Shown here: positions 1 through 7,200 of the stretch, in pieces
How the letters are laid out: every line of letters starts with the position of its first letter
How positions within the stretch are numbered: the first letter of the stretch is position 1
Source: Limiplasma sp964416065
GTDB lineage: Bacteria > Bacillota > Clostridia > Christensenellales > Aristaeellaceae
Reading direction: 5' to 3'
NCBI GenBank assembly: GCA_964416065.1
Contig: CAYQCL010000002.1
Location: 1 to 64,000 of the forward strand
DNA: 64,000 nucleotides
Translations under genes and position numbers: made by a program
The notes under the pieces: model-generated
Databases searched by the model: none
What the model saw: only the letters and a program-made list of their open reading frames with translations
Told to the model about the DNA's origin: nothing

Positions 1-854
1 ACCGCGTCGATCTCGTCGATAAAGACAATGGAGGGCGCGGCCTTCTTGGCCTGTTCGAACAGATCGCGCACGCGGCTCGCGCCCACGCCGACGAACATTT
101 CAACGAAATCCGATCCGGAGATGGAGAAGAACGGCGCGTTCGCCTCGCCGGCGACCGCCTTGGCAAGCAGCGTCTTGCCAGTGCCCGGAGGGCCCACGAG
201 CAGCACGCCCTTGGGGATGCGCGCGCCCATATCGGTATACGCCTTTGGGTTTTTGAGGAACTCCACCATTTCCTGAAGCTCCTCCTTTTCCTCCTTTGCG
301 CCCGCGACATCCTTAAATGTGATGCGATTCTTGGAGGGGTCGGACACACGCGCGCGGCTCTTGCCAAAATTCATGACTTTGCCGCCGCCGCCCGCCTGAC
401 GAGACATCACGAAATACCACAATCCCAGCGTGATGACCAGCATCAGGATAAACGGCAAAAACTCCACATACCACGGCGTGACCACCGGCGCGCGGTACTC
501 CACCGTAAAGGGAAGGTCGCTGACGCTGACCTCATCCAGCGGTTTTCCCGTTGCCGCAGCTGTCATCTGACGCACTGTGTCAATAAAATCCGACCCGATC
601 GTTGTCTCAAAATCGTAGCCGCGCTCGGGGAAATCCGCGTCGGCTACATTTCCGTTGCGATATAGGCCAACCAGCGACGTATCACGGATCGCCACTGCCT
701 TGACGTTATCCTCGCGGATGGCCGTCAAAAGCTCGGGATATTCGATCCGACGGTTAACCGTCTGTCCCATCCCGCCGTTCAAGACCATGGCGATAATGAT
801 GAATGCCGCTATCAGCACCACATAGCCCATCAATCCATGCTGCTTCTTCTTCAA
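1..854 (-). CDS. ftsH: ATP-dependent zinc metalloprotease FtsH (5' part only)
   Basis: The gene runs off the left edge, so only about the first 284 residues are present. FtsH is a membrane-anchored AAA+ protease that degrades misassembled membrane proteins and short-lived regulators. Visible in order are a first membrane helix (residues 8-26), an extracytoplasmic domain, a second helix (about 128-149), a glycine-rich linker, and the AAA module with Walker A GPPGTGKT at 221-228 and Walker B FIDEID near 278-283. The zinc site lies outside the window. I chose the TTG start at 854 because AGGAGG (865-870) lies 10 bases upstream and KKKQHGLMGY follows directly. A sigma-A-like promoter lies just upstream. 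Identity is very safe; the start is probable. Confidence 0.95.
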   Translation of the reverse strand, partial: MKKKQHGLMGYVVLIAAFIIIAMVLNGGMGQTVNRRIEYPELLTAIREDNVKAVAIRDTSLVGLYRNGNVADADFPERGYDFETTIGSDFIDTVRQMTAAATGKPLDEVSVSDLPFTVEYRAPVVTPWYVEFLPFILMLVITLGLWYFVMSRQAGGGGKVMNFGKSRARVSDPSKNRITFKDVAGAKEEKEELQEMVEFLKNPKAYTDMGARIPKGVLLVGPPGTGKTLLAKAVAGEANAPFFSISGSDFVEMFVGVGASRVRDLFEQAKKAAPSIVFIDEIDA

Positions 855-935
855 GCTTGTAAGTCCTCCTTGCTCTTTGGCCGCTTCCGACGGCAAAATA
901 GGTACGCCAAACGCGCGTCGGGATACGACGAATTC

Positions 936-965
936 ATTATAGCATAGGAAGCCCCGAATGTACAA
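936..965 (-). promoter_or_regulatory. Sigma-A-type promoter of ftsH
   Basis: Read on the minus strand: TTGTAC (965-960), an 18-base spacer, and TATAAT (941-936) preceded by TGC, an extended -10. It lies about 80 bases upstream of the ftsH start. Confidence 0.6.
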
Positions 966-1189
966 AGAAAATTGTAAATTTGGGATAGAAAGCAGGCGAC
1001 AATAGCTAGCGCAGGCAAAACCCCCGCCCTTTTTGCGAGCGGATTAGGGCGCACGCCGCCAATGCCTATCTCCAAAGGTAGCGCCACCCCTCGCCTTATA
1101 GGCGCGGATCGTGCGACCCCGCTCGAAAAAAGGGCAATCAAGGGGTTTTTGCCGAAGTCTGCGTGTCGCCCGCTTTCTGCCTCTCTTTT

Positions 1190-1345
1190 CAGAAAGAGTA
1201 GGCGCGGGGTCTGGGGGCGCGTTGCCCCAGGCCTGTTTCTCGGCGCGCCAGCCCCGAGGGAAAAACCCCGCGCAGTGCACCACCCCGCGAAGAAAAGAAA
1301 AACCCCCCGCGCAGGGGGCTGTGGGGCAAAGCCTCACACTCCCCC
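1190..1345. repeat. GC-rich hairpin repeat with terminator, ftsH/lipoprotein gap
   Basis: The 491-base gap 872-1362 has no credible gene. Besides the ftsH promoter it holds a GC-rich block. Bases 1194-1262 recur almost unchanged at about 44413-44480, and the stretch GCACCACCCCGCGAAGAAAA near 1278 recurs near 40594. On the minus strand CCCCC-TGCGC-GGGGG followed by TTTTT (1319-1298) forms a plausible intrinsic terminator for the lipoprotein gene ending at 1363. The block appears to be one module of the dispersed hairpin repeats found elsewhere in the window. Confidence 0.6.
1298..1319 (-). terminator. Probable intrinsic terminator after the peptidoglycan-binding lipoprotein
   Basis: On the minus strand a G/C stem (CCCCC, GGGGG) closes a five-base loop and is followed by a T-run, 44 bases past the stop codon at 1363. 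Confidence 0.55.
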
Positions 1346-1362
1346 CGGCGGGGGCGCCTTCT

Positions 1363-3108
1363 TTATTTGCTGCAGGGAATCGCGCTGCTGGAATAGAGCC
1401 GCTGCTGGGTCTCCTGACCGGCGATACCGTCCACGGTCAGGCCGTTTTGCTCCTGGAAGACCATGACGGCGTTGCAGGTGGCGTTGTCGTAGGTGCCGGT
1501 GATGTCGCCGTCGTAGTACTTGAGCTCATAGAGCGCGTATTGCAAGGATTTGACCTTCGAGCCGCTCGAGCCGAGCTGGAGCTTGCTGTAGGAGCCGCTG
1601 GCCGAGGTGCCGCCGTATAGCAGACGCTGGGTGCTGGGGCCGGCCACGCCGGTCACGCGCAGGCCCGCCGCCTTCTGGAACGCCTCGACGGCTGCCGTGG
1701 TGCCGGAGCCATAGGTGCCGTCCAGCGTGCCGGAATAGTAGCCCGTCGCCTGGAGTGCGGATTGCAGAGCGGTCACGTTGGCGGTGCTGGTGCCGGAGGT
1801 GGCGGAAATGGTCGAATAGCCATTGGAGGACGCGGTGTTTCCATATACGCTGGGGCTGGTGCTGGAGGAGCTTCCCGAGCTGCTGCTGGTTCCGTTGATC
1901 GCGGCATAGATGGCGTTGAGGGTAGCCTTGCCCGCAATGCCGTCAGCGTTCAGGCCGTTGTCCGCCTGGAAGGCGGTGACGGCCGCCGTGGTTGCGGAGC
2001 CGTAGTCGCCGTCCACACTGCCGGTATAATAGCCCAGCGTCTTGAGGTTGGTTTGCAGCGCCCGAACTGAGCTGCCGTTCATGCCCTCCTTGAGCGAACC
2101 CAGATGGGCGACCACGGCGGACGCCTTCTTGGCCGAGGCCGAGTAGAGCACGGCCAGCGTCTGTGGGCCGGCTTTTCCGTCAGCGTAGAGGGAGTTGCGC
2201 TTCTGGAAGGCGATGACCGCCGCTTCGGTGGTTTCGCCGTAGACACCGTCCGCCGTGCCGGTCAGATAGCCCAGCACGATCAGGCGGTTTTGCAGAATTT
2301 TGATCTGCGAGGTGTTGGTGGAATTGACGTCAAGATAGATGTCCGTACGGCCGTTAGTGTACGAGCTGGCCGTGGAGGATGAGCTGGACGACGATGAGCT
2401 GGATGACGAGCTTGAGGAACTGGAACTGCTGCTAGATGGCTTCGCGGTCGCGGTGGTCGCGGTCTTCTTCTTGGCGCTGCTGCCGTAGAGAACGGTCTGC
2501 GTGCGCGTGCCCGCCTTGCCGTCAACGGTCAGGCCGTTGGCCGCCTGGAAGTCACGCACGGCCTGTTCGGTCGCCTGGCCGAAGGTACCGTCCACGCTGC
2601 CGGTGAGGTAGCCCAGATCCTTGAGCCGCTGCTGAAGACGCTTGACGGCGTCGCCCTCGTCCCCGAGCTTGAGCGTGGTGGATGTGGTCGCCTTGGGCGT
2701 CGCGGTCGCGGTGGATATCGGCGCGGTGGTCGCCGAGCTGATCTGCGGCGCGGGTGTCATTTCATTCGCGTTGGAGGTCTCCTCCTCGCTAGAGGAGTCG
2801 GTGGGGCTGACGTTGGAAGGCGGATTGGTTGCGGTGTCGCCGAAGACCCAGTTGCTCCAATCAACTGCGTTGGAGGTGGGCGTTGGAGACGGCGTCGCTG
2901 TCACGTCCGGCGTGGGCGTAATGACGGTGTCAAAGTTCTGCTCGTTCTGGCCAATGGTCAGGCCGTTGTTGACGTCGGCAACGGGGTCGGGATCCATATA
3001 GCAGGCACTGAGCGCAACACAGGCCACCGCCAGCATCAAAAGCATGGCTGCGCGCTTGAGCAGGGCCCCTCGCCCCTTCCTGCTCGTGATAGGCTTTCCG
3101 TGCTTCAC
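1363..3108 (-). CDS. Lipoprotein with five peptidoglycan-binding domains
   Basis: The protein has 581 residues. The N-terminus is basic, then hydrophobic, and ends in lipobox LSAC with Cys36, so it should be exported and lipid-anchored. A Thr/Pro/Ser-rich linker leads to five PG_binding_1-type repeats at roughly 147-208, 255-318, 330-398, 440-498 and 510-575. Each has the pattern LQ..L..LGY.tG..DG.yG..T..Av..FQ...GL..DG.aG..T...LY. A run of about 20 serines separates repeats 1 and 2. There is no catalytic domain, so it probably tethers or targets other proteins to the wall rather than cutting it. The start is GTG with GGAG 9 bases upstream. It has its own promoter near 3250. Its exact role is unknown. 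Confidence 0.85.
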   Translation of the reverse strand: MKHGKPITSRKGRGALLKRAAMLLMLAVACVALSACYMDPDPVADVNNGLTIGQNEQNFDTVITPTPDVTATPSPTPTSNAVDWSNWVFGDTATNPPSNVSPTDSSSEEETSNANEMTPAPQISSATTAPISTATATPKATTSTTLKLGDEGDAVKRLQQRLKDLGYLTGSVDGTFGQATEQAVRDFQAANGLTVDGKAGTRTQTVLYGSSAKKKTATTATAKPSSSSSSSSSSSSSSSSSSSSSTASSYTNGRTDIYLDVNSTNTSQIKILQNRLIVLGYLTGTADGVYGETTEAAVIAFQKRNSLYADGKAGPQTLAVLYSASAKKASAVVAHLGSLKEGMNGSSVRALQTNLKTLGYYTGSVDGDYGSATTAAVTAFQADNGLNADGIAGKATLNAIYAAINGTSSSSGSSSSTSPSVYGNTASSNGYSTISATSGTSTANVTALQSALQATGYYSGTLDGTYGSGTTAAVEAFQKAAGLRVTGVAGPSTQRLLYGGTSASGSYSKLQLGSSGSKVKSLQYALYELKYYDGDITGTYDNATCNAVMVFQEQNGLTVDGIAGQETQQRLYSSSAIPCSK

Positions 3109-3246
3109 GTTTCAACACTCCGTTTCGATAATGCCGCTCAGGGCGGTTCTGAAAGAAAGGTACGCTTTTTGTCCGGTCGCCATGCGAAATGTTACAAACT
3201 TCTTACGCATCTGCGCGGACGCCCCTCCCCCTTGGGGTTTATGGAT

Positions 3247-3275
3247 ATTGTACTAGGAAAATGCCGGAAAATCAA
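3247..3275 (-). promoter_or_regulatory. Promoter of the peptidoglycan-binding lipoprotein
   Basis: Minus strand TTGATT (3275-3270), a 17-base spacer and TACAAT (3252-3247). It sits in the 258-base gap after addA and leaves a leader of about 130 bases. Confidence 0.5.
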
Positions 3276-3366
3276 GACCGAATATTCCCCGTACAGAAAA
3301 AAGAACGTTTGATCGGCGGATTTTGTTCCCAGACAAGTGAAATATTTTTGTCATATTTTTGTCTTC

Positions 3367-6300
3367 TTAGTCATATTTCGTCGCACCCTCGCCCAGACGG
3401 AGCGAGTACAGCGTCCTCTCCTTGACGGGCCAAGGGGTGCCCCGCTCCAGCGCGAGCCGGTAGTAGTCCAGCTGACGGGCGTATCGAGCCCATAGCTCGT
3501 CCGCGCTTTTGACGCGGTCGGTCTTGAAATCTACCAGCACCCACGCTCCGTCCTCCAAAAAGCACAGGTCAATGACCCCCTGCAGAATCGCCTCGAACGG
3601 CTCTGTGAGAAGCAGGTTGAAGCTCCACTCCCGACGCGTCTCGGGGGAGGCCAGCATCCTGCGCCCCAAGCCGCTTTGGAAAAATCGCGCGATCATGCCC
3701 TCGTCCGCGAGCGTCGCGGCCCGCGCATCCATCACGCCCCGAAGCACATAGGAACGGATCTTATCCTTTATATAGGATATCAGCGCGCCGGTATCGTCCA
3801 CACGATCGCGTACACCCTCGAGCGGGAGGAGCCCCAGTACACGATGCGTCTCCACGCCGACGGTCAGCGCGCGCTCCTCCTCGGGCGGCGCGAGGAAGGC
3901 GGGCATGGCGGGCAGCGAGCTGAGAAGGCGCGGCTTGGGATCCAGCTGCGGCAGACGCTTGAGCTCCGCCGTCTCCTCCTCCGTCGCGTCCTCGATGGGC
4001 TCCAATCCCTCCATCGCGCGGCAGAGCGCCGTCACGCCCAGCTTGAGCGGGTGATGCGAAAGCCGCGTGTGGGGCGCGAGGGGATCGTCCCCCTCCCCGC
4101 GCGGGGCGAAGCGGAAGGCCCTCTCCTCGGGAACCCCCGTCGGAAGAGGCAGCTCCATCGGCCTCCCTGCTTGCGCCGAACTCCTTGAAATGTCTATATG
4201 ACTGTGGAAAACCACCCTCCATGGGGCACTTTTTTGTGGAAAACTTGTGGGAAATGTGGGGAATTGCGTTTCAGGCCGCGTTTCCCTCGTGGAATCTGTG
4301 GAAAAGCCTGAGGTGATTTCGTCCTCCTTTGTGACACAGGCGAGAATCCAATCCAGCATGCTGCGCGCGCCGCGAACTGAATAAACGTCGGGTTGTTCGC
4401 CCACGTTCAGCCGCTCCATGAGCGCGTCCATGCCGCCCTTCTGGCTGCCGACCATCACCAGGCGGCTCTTGGGACGGGTCAGCGCCACATAGAGCACACG
4501 CGCGCGTTCGGCCCGCTCGGCGTTCCTCTCGCTCAGGGCGATTGCCGCCTGAAGGAGAGTCGTGCGCTTGGTGCGCATTTCCTCGTTGACGTATTGCAGG
4601 CCGAACCCGATTGCCCCGTGGACGCTCACGGCCCTGGTCGCGGCGCGCCCCAGCATGGCGCGTCCCAGGCCCATGACGTAGACCGTGGGGAATTCTAGCC
4701 CTTTTGATTTGTGGATGGTCATGATCCGGACGGCGTCCTCCCACGGGCTGACGGCGGCGGGGCCGACCTCCGTGCCCACATCGGTTTCCAGAGAGCGCAG
4801 GAAGCCGCTCAGACCGTCGGCATGAGTCTTTTCCCGTTCGGCCGCGCGATGGCACAGCATCCGCAGGTTCCTCTGGCGCCGCTGGCCTCCGGACTGCGTC
4901 CCATAGTGGACGTATAGCCCGCTTCGCTTCAGAAAGTCCCACAGATACGCCGAAAGGGGCATGCTGCTCAGGTAGAATCGCTCGCGCTTAAGCGTATCCA
5001 GCGCGTCGCGGCAGCGGGCGGCCAGCGCCGCGTCCTCTCCGCCTGCAGCGGCCTGAACGGCCGCGAGAAAGCTCGCCTCCCGCTCGGGGCGGCACAGACG
5101 GACGCGCGCGAGCTCGCTTTCGCTGAAATCGAACAGCGGCCCCCTGAGAACGCTCAGAAGCGCCACGTCGTTCATCAGGTTGTCAAGGAGGCTCAAAAAC
5201 TGGAGGAGCTGGGTGATCTCCTCGCTCGCCATCGGGTCGGCGCCTGCGTCCGAGCAGACCGGCACGCCCTCGCGGCTGAGCGCCAGCTCGACCTTGTCCG
5301 CGACGTTCTTGCTCACGGGCAGCAAAATCGCGATGTCCCGAAAGTGTGGCGAAGCCTTTCCTTCACCGTCGGCGACGGGCGAGTCCACGACGCGCCGAAT
5401 GTCCCTGGCGATGAGCGTGGCCTCGGCCATGACGGCGTCCTGGCTGCTCAGTCCGTTCGAGTCTAAGACGTGGAGCTCAGTCATAGGATCGTCCGCGGAG
5501 GGAATACCCGCGTAGAGGCGCGTGTCCTCGTCGTAGTCGATCTCGGTCACGCGGCTGTTCATGACATAGGAGAAGATGCGGTTGACGGCGTCCAGCACCG
5601 CCGTCCTGCTCCGGAAATTCCGGTTGAGGACGATGCGGCGCTGGGGCGCGTCCGCCTCGGGGGAGAAGGCGGCGAGCTTGCTGAGAAACAGTCGGGGTTC
5701 GGCCAGGCGGAAGCGATAGATGGACTGCTTGACGTCGCCCACGTAAAAGACGCTCTGGCCCTCCGGCCGCTTCAGGGCGTTGAGAATCGCCTCCTGAAGC
5801 TCACTCACGTCCTGATACTCATCCACGAAGATCGCATCGAAGCGCTCGGCTTGCTCCCTGCCCAGGCGCGGATCGCGCAGGACGCTCAGGGCCATATGCT
5901 CCAAATCGCCAAAGTCGATCATGGCGTCCTCGCGCTTGCGGCCCGAGAATGTCTCATGAAAGCGCCGCACGGCCTTGCTCAGCCCGCGCACGGCGGGACG
6001 CATTCGACGCATGTCCTCCATGCCCTGTTCAAAATCAACGGGGAGCAGCTTCTGAAGCTCGCCCGCCATGTCCTTATAGCGGCCTCTGAGGGATTTCATT
6101 CGCTCGGCCAGCGCGGCCTCATCCTCGGTCCTAGGGCGAACACGCGCCAGGGTGACGAACCTGACGGCCTTCGTCGCCGTGACCAAGGGCCTGAGCCCTT
6201 CCTCGCACGCCTCCTTCAGCCTGCGGATCGTCTCGCTGTCGCTTTGAAGGGTGTTGAGGTAGGCGGGCGGGAACGCGGGGCTTTCCGCGAGGGCGCGCGC

Positions 6301-6969
6301 GGCGTCGTGCAGCGAGCGCATGCCGTCTATGATGACGCCCGCCTCGCGGCAAAATACGTGCGCCATCTCCGTGCCGTCGACGGCGCGCTCGTCGTCCCAC
6401 GTCTCTTTCTCGCTTCTCTCAAGCCATTCAAACGGGTCGGGACGAGACATCATAAAGCGGTAGAGGCTGTCGATCATGAGGCTCACATCGCGCTCGGGGA
6501 ATTTGCGGGCAAGGGCGCCGAGCTCCTCGTCCTCCCGCGCGGCCTCATAGAGCCAGTCGAGCGTTTCCTCCTTGCTCTCCTCGTAGCACGCGGCGCGGGA
6601 GCGCTCGTCCATGAGCATAAACTGCGGATCGACCTGGCAATGCTGAAAATTCTGGCGCACGACCTGCTGGCAGTAGCTGTGGATGGTGGAGATCTGCGCG
6701 GTCGAGACGAGATCGGCCTGACGCGCCAGACGGCGGTCGTTTGCGGCCAGATCATTCAGCCGCGTTTCGAGACGCTCGCGCATCTCTCCGGCGGCGGCGC
6801 GGGTGAAGGTGACGATGAGCATCCGGTCGATGGAGAGACCCTTGTTTTGAATCAGCCCCAGGATGCGCTCGACCAGCACGGCGGTTTTGCCGCTTCCGGC
6901 AGCGGCGAAAACAAGCAGCTCGCGGTTCTCCGCCTCGATGGCCTGCTTTTGAGCGGGGGTAAAGGGCAT
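3367..6969 (-). CDS. addA: AddA-type helicase/nuclease subunit (RecB-like)
   Basis: The protein has 1200 residues, the usual AddA length. AddA and AddB together resect double-strand breaks for RecA, stopping at Chi. Seen here are a UvrD-type helicase with Walker A AAAGSGKT at residues 22-29, a Walker B FVDEYQDVSE, helicase motifs such as QSIYRFR and MTIHKSKGLEFP, and a C-terminal RecB-family nuclease with VLVDFKTDRV. The frame stays open 38 codons upstream, but the ATG at 6969 has GGGAGG 7 bases before it and begins with MPFTPAQKQAI, so I use it. The partner addB, normally adjacent upstream, is not in the window. The two parS sites lie between this gene and glgP. Confidence 0.92.
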   Translation of the reverse strand: MPFTPAQKQAIEAENRELLVFAAAGSGKTAVLVERILGLIQNKGLSIDRMLIVTFTRAAAGEMRERLETRLNDLAANDRRLARQADLVSTAQISTIHSYCQQVVRQNFQHCQVDPQFMLMDERSRAACYEESKEETLDWLYEAAREDEELGALARKFPERDVSLMIDSLYRFMMSRPDPFEWLERSEKETWDDERAVDGTEMAHVFCREAGVIIDGMRSLHDAARALAESPAFPPAYLNTLQSDSETIRRLKEACEEGLRPLVTATKAVRFVTLARVRPRTEDEAALAERMKSLRGRYKDMAGELQKLLPVDFEQGMEDMRRMRPAVRGLSKAVRRFHETFSGRKREDAMIDFGDLEHMALSVLRDPRLGREQAERFDAIFVDEYQDVSELQEAILNALKRPEGQSVFYVGDVKQSIYRFRLAEPRLFLSKLAAFSPEADAPQRRIVLNRNFRSRTAVLDAVNRIFSYVMNSRVTEIDYDEDTRLYAGIPSADDPMTELHVLDSNGLSSQDAVMAEATLIARDIRRVVDSPVADGEGKASPHFRDIAILLPVSKNVADKVELALSREGVPVCSDAGADPMASEEITQLLQFLSLLDNLMNDVALLSVLRGPLFDFSESELARVRLCRPEREASFLAAVQAAAGGEDAALAARCRDALDTLKRERFYLSSMPLSAYLWDFLKRSGLYVHYGTQSGGQRRQRNLRMLCHRAAEREKTHADGLSGFLRSLETDVGTEVGPAAVSPWEDAVRIMTIHKSKGLEFPTVYVMGLGRAMLGRAATRAVSVHGAIGFGLQYVNEEMRTKRTTLLQAAIALSERNAERAERARVLYVALTRPKSRLVMVGSQKGGMDALMERLNVGEQPDVYSVRGARSMLDWILACVTKEDEITSGFSTDSTRETRPETQFPTFPTSFPQKSAPWRVVFHSHIDISRSSAQAGRPMELPLPTGVPEERAFRFAPRGEGDDPLAPHTRLSHHPLKLGVTALCRAMEGLEPIEDATEEETAELKRLPQLDPKPRLLSSLPAMPAFLAPPEEERALTVGVETHRVLGLLPLEGVRDRVDDTGALISYIKDKIRSYVLRGVMDARAATLADEGMIARFFQSGLGRRMLASPETRREWSFNLLLTEPFEAILQGVIDLCFLEDGAWVLVDFKTDRVKSADELWARYARQLDYYRLALERGTPWPVKERTLYSLRLGEGATKYD

Positions 6970-7038
6970 ACGGAACCCTCCCTTCTCACGGATCGGATGG
7001 AATGGATCCATTGTATCGTATCGAGGATGGATTTGCAA

Positions 7039-7054
7039 TGTTTCACGTGAAACA
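7039..7054. other. parS: parS centromere-like site 1
   Basis: TGTTTCACGTGAAACA is a perfect 16-base palindrome that fits the conserved ParB/Spo0J binding site. ParB loads here and recruits SMC for origin segregation. A second identical site lies 59 bases away. Confidence 0.93.
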
Positions 7055-7097
7055 ATTCGTGACGGCGTCTGCAAATCATTCATGAGGGCATCGGGAA

Positions 7098-7113
7098 TGT
7101 TTCACGTGAAACA
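7098..7113. other. parS: parS centromere-like site 2
   Basis: This is a second exact copy of TGTTTCACGTGAAACA, ending 6 bases upstream of the glgP -35 element, so ParB spreading could touch glgP expression. parS sites in Firmicutes cluster around oriC, which suggests this region is origin-proximal. Confidence 0.93.
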
Positions 7114-7119
7114 TCCGAT

Positions 7120-7148
7120 TTGATCTTCCTTGACAAACATGGTATAAT
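7120..7148 (+). promoter_or_regulatory. Promoter of glgP
   Basis: TTGATC (7120-7125), 17 bases, then TATAAT (7143-7148) with an upstream TG, giving an extended -10. The tempting TTGACA at 7130-7135 is only 7 bases from the -10 and is not the partner. Confidence 0.7.
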
Positions 7149-7200
7149 AGCGGCGTTATAGCGAAATTGACCGCGCACGCGGTTTATAAGGAGGAACCCT

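Noticed and set aside
7130..7148. TTGACA...TATAAT as the glgP promoter
   Set aside because: The spacer is 7 bases. TTGATC at 7120 with 17 bases fits instead.
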